A stretch of 64,000 nt of DNA from Cognatiyoonia koreensis. GTDB lineage: Bacteria; Pseudomonadota; Alphaproteobacteria; Rhodobacterales; Rhodobacteraceae. The translations under genes and the position numbers were made by a program. This document shows positions 8,265-16,206 of this stretch, one piece after another; within the stretch, counting starts at the first letter, position 1; every line of letters begins with the position of its first letter. Below the pieces are notes generated by a model. The model worked only from the letters and a program-made list of their open reading frames with translations. It had not been told where the DNA came from and did not search any database. The stretch covers positions 744,001-808,000 of the forward strand of contig NZ_FOIZ01000001.1 of NCBI RefSeq assembly GCF_900109295.1, given 5' to 3'.

Positions 8265-8759
8265 TTATTTTCCGCCCGGTTGCGAGACCCGAATGCCCAT
8301 TTCTGCAAACTCTTTCGAGAGGTGTTCCGGAAGGGCTGTCATGCCTCTTGTGGCGTCATGCAGAAATGCAATGCTTTCGAGAAGTGACTGGCATTCGGCG
8401 TCCGTATATTCACGATCGGAACGCGCGAAACTGCACATGCTACGGGTGTTTCCGGCTTCAACAGCGCAGGTTGCCCCGAACTGAAGGCCGTACTTTGCCG
8501 CCATATCCAGAACGCCGGCACCGTCGTGTTCCGTCAATTCCGACCAACGCCGGCAGCCTTCGTTTTCAAATGCCCACAGCACAGTCGGATCGGACATTAC
8601 CAACCCTTTTTCAGAGTATTCGCTGATCCATGCGTCAGGATAGGTCTGGAACAAAAACGTCGGGCGGGTATAATCGATATGGAAAGCAAGAGCGAAACCG
8701 GCGGGGGCATTGGATTGAAGTTGCCGAAGCTCTCCAATGACGTTGTTTGGGCTGGACAT
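8265..8759 (-). CDS. Autoinducer-binding domain protein lacking HTH (truncated LuxR-like)
   Basis: A 164-residue protein that consists of a LuxR-type autoinducer-binding domain only. The signal-pocket residues known from TraR/LuxR are present: W and Y in DAWISEYSEKG, D and P in MSDPTVLW with its following W, and G in LQFGAT. The SFARSDREYTDAE block near the end matches the full LuxR protein encoded next door (SFARQDREYTELE), so the two are paralogues. It ends after the linker without a DNA-binding helix-turn-helix. Known truncated relatives such as TrlR act by heterodimerising with the full regulator; that role is inferred here. It is divergent from luxR and upstream of fliG. Confidence 0.85.
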   Translation of the reverse strand: MSSPNNVIGELRQLQSNAPAGFALAFHIDYTRPTFLFQTYPDAWISEYSEKGLVMSDPTVLWAFENEGCRRWSELTEHDGAGVLDMAAKYGLQFGATCAVEAGNTRSMCSFARSDREYTDAECQSLLESIAFLHDATRGMTALPEHLSKEFAEMGIRVSQPGGK

Positions 8760-8860
8760 ACTCGGCCTACTCGCTTTTAGGTTGCCAATGCGGTTGCTCT
8801 CTCAATACTATACTTTAATCGTTACTCGTTAATACGTAGTTGTTATGCAAACGGAGTGAC

Positions 8861-8880
8861 AGGGTAAATCGAAATACCCT
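8861..8880. promoter_or_regulatory. Inverted repeat in the leader of the luxR-type gene
   Basis: A perfect 6-bp inverted repeat, AGGGTA at 8861-8866 and TACCCT at 8875-8880 with an 8-bp spacer, ends 17 bp before the chosen luxR start. It could be an operator for a dimeric regulator or a hairpin in the mRNA leader. It does not match the classic lux box. The wider 138-bp divergent intergenic region must hold promoters for both the luxR gene and the HTH-less receptor. Confidence 0.35.
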
Positions 8881-8897
8881 TGACTAAGGTTATATCG

Positions 8898-9506
8898 ATG
8901 GCGTCACTGCTAGGACTTGAAGAAATCGCTGAAATCGCTCCGGGGGGTTATTATATTGCCCTTCGCGTCGGTTTTGCGTTCCCTGTCGAGGAGGTGAACA
9001 ACCTGCCTCGGGACTGGGTCCAGCACTACACGCAGAACCGGTTGATGCTGTTTGATCCGGTGATTCGCTGGGTCCATGCCAACACCGGTTACATCCGCTG
9101 GAGCGAGATGGAATCAGACGATCCGCGTGGCGTCATGAAGCAGGCACAAACGTTTGGGTTGCGCTATGGTGCCGCGATTGCCGTTTTTGACGGCAACAAG
9201 GAAGGCCAGCGGTCCTTCGGATCGTTTGCACGGCAGGATCGCGAGTATACCGAGCTCGAAATCAAGCTGTTGCAGGCCTATCTGCAGCGGCGCCACGCCG
9301 AAATGGAACCGCCCAGCAATCTGACCGAAGCCGAGATCCAGGCACTCGGCATGGTCAAGAACGGCAAGCGGTTGAAAGAGATCGCGCATGACCTGGGCGT
9401 ATCCGAAGGGGCCGTTAAACAGCGGCTGAAGAACGCCAAGTCAAAACTCGAAGCCAAGACGAGTACGCAGGCTGCTGCCATCGCGGCCCAACACGGCATT
9501 ATCTAA
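8898..9506 (+). CDS. luxR: LuxR-family transcriptional regulator with autoinducer-binding domain
   Basis: About 202 residues with an N-terminal acyl-homoserine lactone (AHL) binding domain (W/Y in DWVQHYTQN, DP..W in LFDPVIRW, G in LRYGAA) and a C-terminal LuxR helix-turn-helix (LTEAEIQALGMVKNGKRLKEIAHDLGVSEGAVKQRLKNAKSKL). It should bind AHL and control target genes, including probably the neighbouring synthase. The ATG at 8898 has an AAGG motif 8 bp upstream; a TTG at 8880 would add six residues but has no visible ribosome-binding site. It is followed 125 bp later by the synthase gene on the same strand. Confidence 0.92.
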   Translation: MASLLGLEEIAEIAPGGYYIALRVGFAFPVEEVNNLPRDWVQHYTQNRLMLFDPVIRWVHANTGYIRWSEMESDDPRGVMKQAQTFGLRYGAAIAVFDGNKEGQRSFGSFARQDREYTELEIKLLQAYLQRRHAEMEPPSNLTEAEIQALGMVKNGKRLKEIAHDLGVSEGAVKQRLKNAKSKLEAKTSTQAAAIAAQHGII

Positions 9507-9553
9507 AAGTTTTTTGCACCCCACGGTGCCACTCGCGCGTTGGTGAACCGACG

Positions 9554-9564
9554 CAACCCGGTTG
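9554..9564. promoter_or_regulatory. Candidate operator between luxR and luxI
   Basis: CAACC and GGTTG form a perfect inverted repeat with a 1-bp spacer in the 125-bp gap before the AHL synthase. Its position, 68 bp upstream of the luxI start codon, would suit a LuxR binding site near the promoter. The assignment rests on symmetry and position only. Confidence 0.3.
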
Positions 9565-9590
9565 TGCATGATCGGAAGACACTCTTGGGT

Positions 9591-9611
9591 TGCGGTGTTA
9601 ATGTAACCGCA
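9591..9611. promoter_or_regulatory. Inverted repeat just upstream of the luxI ribosome-binding site
   Basis: TGCGGT at 9591-9596 and ACCGCA at 9606-9611 form perfect 6-bp arms around a 9-bp AT-rich spacer. The repeat ends only about 4 bp before the AAAGGAGAG ribosome-binding site of luxI, so it may act in the mRNA as a hairpin, or as an operator overlapping the transcription start. Confidence 0.35.
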
Positions 9612-9631
9612 CCTTAAAGGAGAGTGTACCA

Positions 9632-10285
9632 ATGGAAAATATTACCTTCAATTTGTCTCAAATTCATCTCTATGGCACTGCTTTCTACGACTTTCTTGGT
9701 CTGAGAAAACAGTTCTTCGTAGATGAGCTTGGCTGGGATATCCCGCATGACGACACGGTCGAGATGGATCAATACGATAACCCCAAGGCCTGGTATTCCC
9801 TTGTCTTGCGTGATGGCGAAGTGATTGGCGGCGCGCGTGCGATGTCAACCACCGCCAAGTGGGGATCCCACACCTACATGCTGCGCGATGCTGTCAAAGG
9901 CAAACTGATTGATATTCCACCGGAAGTACTAGGCGAAGACATCGCCCAGCCCGACGTCTGGGAATGCACCCGGCTTGTGATGTCCCATGACGTCAAGACC
10001 CATGCCGAACGCAGCACATGCTTGTCCCTGATTGTCGGAGGCCTTGTCGATGTCGCGGCACAGCAAGGCGCAATATCGCTTATGTCCTTGTCGCCGCTCG
10101 CATTGATGCGTGCGCTGCGTCAGCTTGGATTTGGCGCAGAGCGGATCGGCGAGCCGTACAAGAACGGTCACGACGGGCGTCGCTATGCGGTGTTGAGCAT
10201 GCCAGCAGCGCGCGGTCTGCCGTCCGTCCCGCAGGCAACCCATCGCCCACAGCCACAGCCGCTGCACGCGCCATCGGTCGCCTAA
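9632..10285 (+). CDS. luxI: Acyl-homoserine-lactone synthase (LuxI family)
   Basis: A 217-residue autoinducer synthase making AHL from S-adenosylmethionine and an acyl donor. The invariant LuxI residues are at their usual places: Arg25, Phe29 and Trp35 in LRKQFFVDELGW, Glu44, Asp46 and Asp49 in EMDQYD, Arg69 in GGARAM, and Glu111/Arg114 in ECTRL. A strong AAAGGAGAG ribosome-binding site precedes the ATG. The C-terminus carries a Pro/His/Gln-rich tail (PQATHRPQPQPLHAP) beyond the conserved domain. The acyl chain length cannot be predicted. Inverted repeats upstream suggest control by the adjacent LuxR protein. Confidence 0.95.
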   Translation: MENITFNLSQIHLYGTAFYDFLGLRKQFFVDELGWDIPHDDTVEMDQYDNPKAWYSLVLRDGEVIGGARAMSTTAKWGSHTYMLRDAVKGKLIDIPPEVLGEDIAQPDVWECTRLVMSHDVKTHAERSTCLSLIVGGLVDVAAQQGAISLMSLSPLALMRALRQLGFGAERIGEPYKNGHDGRRYAVLSMPAARGLPSVPQATHRPQPQPLHAPSVA

Positions 10286-10290
10286 AACAA

Positions 10291-10320
10291 ATGCGGCGTC
10301 CGCGATGGCGGACGCCGCAT
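10291..10320 (-). terminator. Strong hairpin terminator between luxI and the small secreted-protein gene
   Basis: A perfect 13-bp stem (arms at 10291-10303 and 10308-10320) with a GATG loop. On the minus strand it is followed by TTGTTTT, the usual U-tract, so it terminates the small gene on that strand; it may also stop luxI transcription from the other side. Confidence 0.8.
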
Positions 10321-10341
10321 ACCTGGCAGGGTTTGCGGGGC

Positions 10342-10509
10342 TTAGCCTGTGGCCACCACGCAGGTATTTGTCGCAGCATCAAGCACCATGCCTTCGGCGC
10401 AAGACATGGACGCGGTGTCCGTCTTTGCGGCGCTGTTGCATGCGTATGCAGAGGCAAGGCCGGGCATCAGTGCCAGAATGGTGGCTGCAATTGTCGTCTT
10501 CAACTTCAT
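10342..10509 (-). CDS. Small secreted Cys-containing protein, 55 aa
   Basis: A short gene with a ribosome-binding site GGAGGCGAAG right before its ATG. The 55-residue product has a signal peptide (MKLKTTIAATILALMPGLASA) and a mature part of about 34 residues with three Cys: ACNSAA, MSCAEGM and NTCVV. Similar small proteins next to purB occur in other Rhodobacteraceae, from memory, sometimes mislabelled as adenylosuccinate lyase because of this neighbour. The CAEG-x-x-x-D-x4-T-C spacing looks like a small disulfide-bonded or chitin-binding-like module. The function is unknown. It is followed by a strong terminator. Confidence 0.8.
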   Translation of the reverse strand: MKLKTTIAATILALMPGLASAYACNSAAKTDTASMSCAEGMVLDAATNTCVVATG

Positions 10510-10594
10510 CTTCGCCTCCTTACTGTTGTCGATAGGGAAACGATAGCACGGGTTGACGTAAAGTCACGCCACAGAAGTGCGGCAAACTGGCAGA

Positions 10595-11896
10595 TCAGCC
10601 AAAGACCCGTTCAAAAATCGTGTCCACGTGCTTTGTATGATAGCCAAGATCGAACTTTTCCTTGATTTCATCTTCTGAGAGCGCGGCGCACACGTCAGCG
10701 TCGGCGAGCAGTTCTGTCTGGAAGTCCTTGCCTTCTTCCCAGACCTTCATCGCGTTGCGCTGGACCAGCTTGTAGCTGTCTTCGCGGCTAACGCCAGCCT
10801 GTGTCAGCGCAAGCAAAACCCGTTGCGACATCACCAGACCGCGGAACTTGTTCATGTTCGCCAGCATGTTGTCAGGATAGATGACCAGCTTTTCGATCAT
10901 CCCCGCCAGCCGGTTCAGTGCGAAATCCAGTGTCACGGTCGTATCCGGACCGATTGCGCGTTCCACTGACGAGTGGGAGATATCGCGTTCATGCCAAAGC
11001 GTGACGTTCTCCATGGCCGGAGTGACGGACATGCGCACAAGGCGCGCCAGACCGGTCAGATTTTCCGTCAGCACGGGGTTGCGTTTGTGGGGCATCGCGC
11101 TGGACCCCTTTTGGCCCTTGGAAAAGAATTCTTCGGCTTCCAGCACTTCGGTGCGCTGCATATGGCGCACTTCTGTCGCGATGTTTTCCATCGATGAGGC
11201 GATGACGCCGAGGGTTGCAAAGAACATCGCGTGCCGGTCGCGGGGAATAACCTGTGTACTGATGGGTTCGGGGCTCAGTCCCATCTTTGCGCAGACGTGT
11301 GCTTCGACCTTGGGGTCAATGTTTGCGAATGTCCCGACTGCGCCGCTGATTGCACCGGTTGCGATTTCTGCTCGTGCATTGATTAGACGTTGCCGGCCGC
11401 GATCCATCTCCGCATAAAACCGTGCGAACGTCAGGCCCATGGTGGTGGGTTCCGCGTGGATGCCGTGGCTGCGCCCGATGCGCACGGTCATCTTGTGTTC
11501 CATTGCCCGCTTTTTCAGGGCTGCAAGGACACGGTCCATATCCGCCAGCAGGATGTCGGCTGCGCGCACCAGTTGCACATTCAGCGTGGTATCCAGCACG
11601 TCCGAAGACGTCATGCCCTGATGTACAAAGCGGGCTTCGTCATGGCCGATGATTTCCGCAAGATGGGTCAGAAAGGCGATCACGTCGTGTTTCGTGACCG
11701 CTTCGATTTCGTCGATGCGTGCGACATCAAATTCGACGTCCTTAGCTTTCCAGACTGCTTCTGCATTTTCGCGCGGGATGACCCCGAGATCTGCCATCGC
11801 ATCGCAGGCGTGTGCTTCTATTTCGTACCAGATTTTGAACTTGGTGGCTGGTTCCCAGATTTCGGTCATTTCGGGGCGGGAATAGCGTGGGATCAT
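10595..11896 (-). CDS. purB: Adenylosuccinate lyase
   Basis: A 433-residue member of the fumarase/aspartase superfamily that acts twice in purine synthesis (SAICAR to AICAR, and adenylosuccinate to AMP). Visible signatures: MIPRYSRPEM at the N-terminus, TSSDVLDT, the catalytic His region GRSHGIHAEPT, and the superfamily signature SSAMPHKRNPV near residue 265. The length is typical. It lies upstream of the small secreted-protein gene on the same strand, with an 85-bp gap. The start ATG is preceded by a weak purine stretch. Confidence 0.98.
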   Translation of the reverse strand: MIPRYSRPEMTEIWEPATKFKIWYEIEAHACDAMADLGVIPRENAEAVWKAKDVEFDVARIDEIEAVTKHDVIAFLTHLAEIIGHDEARFVHQGMTSSDVLDTTLNVQLVRAADILLADMDRVLAALKKRAMEHKMTVRIGRSHGIHAEPTTMGLTFARFYAEMDRGRQRLINARAEIATGAISGAVGTFANIDPKVEAHVCAKMGLSPEPISTQVIPRDRHAMFFATLGVIASSMENIATEVRHMQRTEVLEAEEFFSKGQKGSSAMPHKRNPVLTENLTGLARLVRMSVTPAMENVTLWHERDISHSSVERAIGPDTTVTLDFALNRLAGMIEKLVIYPDNMLANMNKFRGLVMSQRVLLALTQAGVSREDSYKLVQRNAMKVWEEGKDFQTELLADADVCAALSEDEIKEKFDLGYHTKHVDTIFERVFG

Positions 11897-11976
11897 CTTG
11901 GGGCACCTTTTTGTGATTGGGCAGCACGTTCAAGGGCGTCATAAAGGGGTCAACTTGCAGCCTCAAGGAGGGATTG

Positions 11977-12309
11977 ATGCGGTTCATTGCGATGCTGACA
12001 CTGATGGCCGGTCCGGTCGCCGCTGAAGATTGGTCGCCGTTGATCACTGATGACGCGATCTATGGTGCTTTGGCGGGCCGCACATTGATCTATGACGCTT
12101 ATACCCGCCAGCAGTTCGGCGCGGATGGCAGCACGCAATACATCACCGAACGATTCAGTGAAGGTCGCTGGGCCGCGCGTGATGGGCAGTACTGCAGCCA
12201 GTGGCCGCCGTCCGATGGATGGACCTGCTATTATATCGAGCTCAACGAGAGTGCGGTGAAGTTCATCAGCCCGGATCGGACCGAAAGTGTCGGGACCTAT
12301 CGGAAGTGA
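11977..12309 (+). CDS. Secreted protein of unknown function, 110 aa
   Basis: An AAGGAGGG ribosome-binding site lies 4 bp upstream of the ATG at 11977, which fixes the start over an open frame further upstream. The protein has a short signal peptide (MRFIAMLTLMAGPVAA) and a mature domain with GRTLIYDAY, GRWAARDGQYCSQWPPSDGWTCYYIE and a C-terminal ESVGTYRK. The pattern of a GxT-L turn followed by a 'W..RDG.YC' block is common in small periplasmic proteins of Rhodobacteraceae, but no function is known. Its stop overlaps the start of the next gene (TGATG). Confidence 0.7.
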   Translation: MRFIAMLTLMAGPVAAEDWSPLITDDAIYGALAGRTLIYDAYTRQQFGADGSTQYITERFSEGRWAARDGQYCSQWPPSDGWTCYYIELNESAVKFISPDRTESVGTYRK

Positions 12310-12719
12310 TGCTGACCGCTGGTGACTTTGAAGGACGGTGGCAGCTGTCTCGACAAATCGACGACAAACTGCTGGGGCAGGCGGGTACTTTCGATGGTAC
12401 GGCAGAACTGACCGGGTCCGGGAACACGATGCACTATCGCGAAGACGGCCAGATTCGGATTGGAGATGGGCAGCCGATGACGGCAACGCGGCGTTATCGC
12501 TGGACCTTTACGGGCGAGGACGTGAACGTTACCTTTGCGGACGGTCAGCCGTTTCACCGTTTTGTCCCAGAAGGCTGCGTCGCGGGCACGGAACATCCCT
12601 GCGGGAACGACCTTTATCGTGTCACCTATGATTTCAGCGCATGGCCTGAGTGGACGGCCATTTGGACGGTGGTTGGTCCGCGCAAGGATTACACTTCTCG
12701 ATCACGCTATTGTCGCTAA
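12309..12719 (+). CDS. DUF6314 family protein
   Basis: A 136-residue protein with the DUF6314 layout: an N-terminal FEGRWQLSRQIDD, a centre with GQPMTATRRYRW, and a C-terminal DLYRVTYDFSAWPEWTAIWTVVGPRKDYTSRSRY. The likely fold is a lipocalin-like beta barrel, though no function is established. It has no signal peptide. The start codon overlaps the stop of the preceding secreted-protein gene, so the two are probably translated together. Confidence 0.8.
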   Translation: MLTAGDFEGRWQLSRQIDDKLLGQAGTFDGTAELTGSGNTMHYREDGQIRIGDGQPMTATRRYRWTFTGEDVNVTFADGQPFHRFVPEGCVAGTEHPCGNDLYRVTYDFSAWPEWTAIWTVVGPRKDYTSRSRYCR

Positions 12720-12784
12720 CAGTCTTGCAGTTGCAGCATTGCTAAGGCACTTATGGAGCAAAGAAGATATAGGGGAGAGTGCCG

Positions 12785-13384
12785 ATGGCCCTCACGATGA
12801 ACGATAAAGTCCTGACAGAGATCTTTGGCCCAACCGAGGGCGCAGCACTGCGTATCAAGCAGGTCGCCATGGTTGTGCTGGGCATTGCTGCGCTGGCAAT
12901 TTTCGCAAAGGTCAAGATTCCGATGTGGCCCGTACCAATCACGATGGGTACATTCGCCGTCCTGACAATCGGTGCGGCCTATGGCCCCCGGCTCGGGTTT
13001 GCGACAATCATGGGTTACATGATCCTTGGAGCGCTGGGGCTTGACGTGTTCGCCGGTTCATCTGCAGAAGCATACGGCCTGACCTATATGATGGGTGGCA
13101 CAGGCGGTTATCTTGTCGGATACGTCTTGGCCACGCTAGCGCTCGGGTTCGCGGCCCGTGCCGGATGGGACCGTTCGATCCTGTTGATGGGTGCAGCGAT
13201 GCTTGTCGGCAACATCCTGATTTATGCACCTGGTCTGGCTTGGTTGGGGCAGCTTTATGGTTGGGATCAGCCGATCCTCGCGTGGGGCCTGACACCGTTC
13301 CTGCTGGGTGATGCGCTCAAACTGGTGCTTGCCGCGCTGATCGTACCGGGGCTTTGGAAGCTTTTCGGTAACGCGCGCGCCTGA
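12785..13384 (+). CDS. bioY: Biotin transporter BioY (ECF substrate-binding component)
   Basis: A 199-residue integral membrane protein with about six hydrophobic segments. It carries the BioY signatures KVKIPMWPVPITMGTFAVLTIGAAYGPRLG and GGTGGYLVGYVLA. BioY captures biotin and in many bacteria works with the BioM/BioN energy module, though some function alone; no bioMN is seen here. The ATG at 12785 is preferred with GGGGAGAG just upstream; a GTG at 12779 is an alternative. No BioR-type operator was recognised in the 65-bp upstream gap. A terminator follows. Confidence 0.92.
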   Translation: MALTMNDKVLTEIFGPTEGAALRIKQVAMVVLGIAALAIFAKVKIPMWPVPITMGTFAVLTIGAAYGPRLGFATIMGYMILGALGLDVFAGSSAEAYGLTYMMGGTGGYLVGYVLATLALGFAARAGWDRSILLMGAAMLVGNILIYAPGLAWLGQLYGWDQPILAWGLTPFLLGDALKLVLAALIVPGLWKLFGNARA

Positions 13385-13409
13385 TTGGCGACACTAAATC
13401 AACGATCGA

Positions 13410-13442
13410 AAGGCGCAGCCACTGGCTGCGCCTTTTCTTTTT
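13410..13442 (+). terminator. Rho-independent terminator after bioY
   Basis: An 11-bp stem (arms 13410-13420 and 13424-13434) with loop ACT is followed by TTCTTTTTT. The left flank is A-rich, so it may work in both directions, also for the convergent hydrolase gene. Confidence 0.9.
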
Positions 13443-13482
13443 TGCATTGTAACAACGCAATTAAGGTATCAGCCACGCCGCA

Positions 13483-14673
13483 TCAGGCCAGTCGCGTCGT
13501 CACATGTGCGCCGCTTTCGAGCGTCTTATGTACCGGGCATTTGTCCGCGATTTCCAGCAGTTTCGCCTTTTGGTCTGCATCCAGCTCTCCACTCAGCGCA
13601 ATCACACGGGTAAAGTTATCGATCCGCTGTCCGTCTGCATGGGATTTTGCATGGCTCACATCGACGCTGATCCCTGTGACCGTCCAGCCTTTTCGGCGCG
13701 CATACATTCGCAGCGTCATCGATGTGCAGGTGCCAAGTGCCGCAGAGAGGAAACCATAAGGGGTCAGGCCCTGATTGGTGCCGCCCACGGATGCAGGTTC
13801 ATCGGCAAGTACATGATGCGGGCCGGATTGAACGTCTTGGAGAAAGCCGCTCGGGTCAGCTTCTGTCACGCGCAGGATGCCTTCAGGCACGCTTCCGCGC
13901 ACCTCGGGTTCAGGCAGGTCCAGATAGCGCATTGCCCATGTTGCGATGGTGTCGGCGGCGTAGGCTGCGTCTGTCGCGTCGCTGACCAAATGGTCGGCAC
14001 CGTCCAGCGTGACGAAGCTTTTTGGATGCTTTGCCGCAGTGTAGATCTGGGTCGCGTTTTCGATTCCAACCGTCTGATCGCGCGGGGCGTGAAGTACAAG
14101 CAGGGCGGCGCGGAGTTTTCCGATGGCCTCGGTCAGGGACGCTTTGCTGACGTCATCCACGAATGACTTGCCAATGGTGAATGGACGTCCGGCAAGCGAG
14201 ACTTCGGCCTTCCCCGACTTTTCGATCTCGGGCAATGCATCCGCGAAATTATGTGTGACATGCGCCGGATCGAACGGGGCCCCGATCGTCACGACGCCTT
14301 TGATTTCCGGCATGTCTGCCGCTGCTTTCAATACGGCGGCCCCTCCAAGAGAATGGCCGATCAGCAGCGACGGAGCCATGCCTGCTGCGTCAAGAGCCGC
14401 TGCCGCCGCGGTCAAATCCTCGACGTTCGAGGTGAAGCTTGTGTCCGCGAAATCACCGTCCGATGCGCCGAGCCCTGTGAAATCGAACCGTAGCACCGCG
14501 ATTCCCATGGCCGCGAGGCGGGTCGCGATCCGGCGGGCCGCGCTGATATCTTTCGAACAGGTGAAGCAATGTGCAAACAGCGCTGTTGCAAGATGTGGAC
14601 CGGCGGGCCGTTCGAGGCGGCCGGCAAGTGTGTGGCCGGCGTGGCCCGTAAAGGGAAATTTTTCGGTGGGCAT
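13483..14673 (-). CDS. Bifunctional alpha/beta hydrolase - OsmC family fusion protein
   Basis: A 396-residue fusion. Residues 1 to about 250 form an alpha/beta hydrolase with the nucleophile elbow GHSLGG, a catalytic Asp near HAPRDQTV and a His in GADHLV. The C-terminal ~140 residues form an OsmC/Ohr-type domain, with the reactive Cys in LGTCTSMTLRMYA and a second one in KCPVHKTLE, which in OsmC proteins reduce organic hydroperoxides. Such fusions are known in alphaproteobacteria. The ATG at 14673 with an upstream GGAG was chosen over an extended frame. The natural substrate is unknown. Confidence 0.9.
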   Translation of the reverse strand: MPTEKFPFTGHAGHTLAGRLERPAGPHLATALFAHCFTCSKDISAARRIATRLAAMGIAVLRFDFTGLGASDGDFADTSFTSNVEDLTAAAAALDAAGMAPSLLIGHSLGGAAVLKAAADMPEIKGVVTIGAPFDPAHVTHNFADALPEIEKSGKAEVSLAGRPFTIGKSFVDDVSKASLTEAIGKLRAALLVLHAPRDQTVGIENATQIYTAAKHPKSFVTLDGADHLVSDATDAAYAADTIATWAMRYLDLPEPEVRGSVPEGILRVTEADPSGFLQDVQSGPHHVLADEPASVGGTNQGLTPYGFLSAALGTCTSMTLRMYARRKGWTVTGISVDVSHAKSHADGQRIDNFTRVIALSGELDADQKAKLLEIADKCPVHKTLESGAHVTTRLA

Positions 14674-14762
14674 GGCGTGCTCCGTTCTTGTGATGCGCCC
14701 TAGGTGCGCCGGAAGCTTGGCCCGTGCAACCAAAGTTGCACGGCGTCACGCAGTGGTGAAAA

Positions 14763-16106
14763 TCAGTAATGTCCCGTCAGGCGCGGATCAAAGGGGTATT
14801 TTGTCAGGTTTTCAAACCCGTCCTCGGTGATCAGCACCTGATCTTCAAGCTTGATTGAAAAGTCACCGCCCTTGGGGCTGATCAGTGCTTCGACGCAAAG
14901 CGTCATGCCGGGCAGAAGCGGATGATCGAATGCACCGGGCACTGCCTTGTCAGGGTAGGCCACCATCGGCCATTCGTCGCACAGGCCAACGCCATGGATC
15001 AGGCAGCCATATTTCAGGTCCTGAAAAATTTCGGGCAGTACGTGGCAGCCCGCAGTCAGTTCCGGGATGGTCACGCCCGGTTTCAGCATCTGCATGTTTG
15101 TCTGGATGTGTTCGATGCCAAGGTTCATCGCATCGATCATGTCCTGACGGGGTTTCTGATCGCCGATCCACCATGTCCGCGAGATGTCGATGCAGATGCC
15201 ATAAGCGCCAATCAGATCGGTGTCGAAGGCGACGATTTCGTTGTTCTGCACAATGCGCGGGCCGCACTCCTGAAACCATGGGTTCGTGCGCGGGCCGGAT
15301 GACAGCAACCGCGTTTCAATCCATTCGCCGCCGCGTTTGATGTTTTCGGCATGCAGAACTGCCCAAATGTCGTCCTCGCTGACATTTCCGTTCGGCACCT
15401 CGGCGCGCGCGAAATCTTCCATCGCCTGACAGGAAGCTTCGCAAGCATGGGACGCGCAGCGCATGGCGAGGATTTCGTCGGGGCCTTTGACCGAGCGGGC
15501 ATGTTCGGTCAGTTCCTCGCCTTCCATCACTGTTATGCCGCGCGCTTCAAGACTGCGCAGGCCTACGACCATGATCTTATCCACGCCAAGTTTCTTGTTA
15601 TCGCCCGCATGTTCGCGCAGCAGGTCCAGCACCCCGCTGGTAAAGCTGTCCGCTGCGTTTTCGGCTTTGTCGCCAACAGAAAAATAGAACATCGACGCGC
15701 CAGAGCGGCTTTCGCGCACCAGCGGGTTGTAGTCTGCAAGGAACGGCGCGTTCTTGTAATCCCAAAGCACCATGTAGCCATCTGCGCAAACCAGACAGGC
15801 GCGAAACGGATTGTGCGTGTTCCAAAGCTGCATGTTCGTCGTATCGGTGGCATAGCGAATGTTTAGGGGGTCGAACATCAACACGCCACCCCACCCGCGC
15901 TGATTGATCGCATCCACCAGCCGTTGGTGTCTGTAGGCACGCATGTTGTCGAGGTTTGGCAGGGTCAATCCCGCTTCTTCCCACTCTTTGAATGCGCGCT
16001 GCGTCGGGCCGATTTCCAGCCTGTCATTGTCGTTGGGTGTGCCGTCGGGCAGCAGCGGACCTTTGGTCGGATCAATCTTGCGCGTGTCGCGATAGTGGGT
16101 ATTCAT
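14763..16106 (-). CDS. dddP: Dimethylsulfoniopropionate (DMSP) lyase DddP
   Basis: A 447-residue M24 (aminopeptidase P-like) protein. DddP cleaves DMSP to dimethyl sulfide and acrylate with an iron centre. Counting from the chosen start, the metal ligands fall at Asp295, Asp297, Asp307, His371, Glu406 and Glu421, the numbering reported for the Ruegeria enzyme. The N-terminal TRKIDPTKG and YATDTTNMQLWNTHNPFR blocks are also characteristic of DddP. The start is fixed by a GGAGG site ahead of the ATG at 16106. It is divergent from a DUF3445 gene with a 100-bp shared region. This points to marine DMSP use. Confidence 0.95.
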   Translation of the reverse strand: MNTHYRDTRKIDPTKGPLLPDGTPNDNDRLEIGPTQRAFKEWEEAGLTLPNLDNMRAYRHQRLVDAINQRGWGGVLMFDPLNIRYATDTTNMQLWNTHNPFRACLVCADGYMVLWDYKNAPFLADYNPLVRESRSGASMFYFSVGDKAENAADSFTSGVLDLLREHAGDNKKLGVDKIMVVGLRSLEARGITVMEGEELTEHARSVKGPDEILAMRCASHACEASCQAMEDFARAEVPNGNVSEDDIWAVLHAENIKRGGEWIETRLLSSGPRTNPWFQECGPRIVQNNEIVAFDTDLIGAYGICIDISRTWWIGDQKPRQDMIDAMNLGIEHIQTNMQMLKPGVTIPELTAGCHVLPEIFQDLKYGCLIHGVGLCDEWPMVAYPDKAVPGAFDHPLLPGMTLCVEALISPKGGDFSIKLEDQVLITEDGFENLTKYPFDPRLTGHY

Positions 16107-16206
16107 GTGTGCCTCCGTTGATTCATTGTGACGCCGAAACGGGCGGCAAATCCGGTCTGAAATCGACAAAAAACGGTCCGGATGAACCTGACGAGGGGGC
16201 AAGTGG

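Noticed and set aside
12720..12784. BioR operator upstream of bioY
   Set aside because: The TTATCTATAA-type palindrome known for BioR is not present; only a loose AT-rich match (GATATAGG) was seen.
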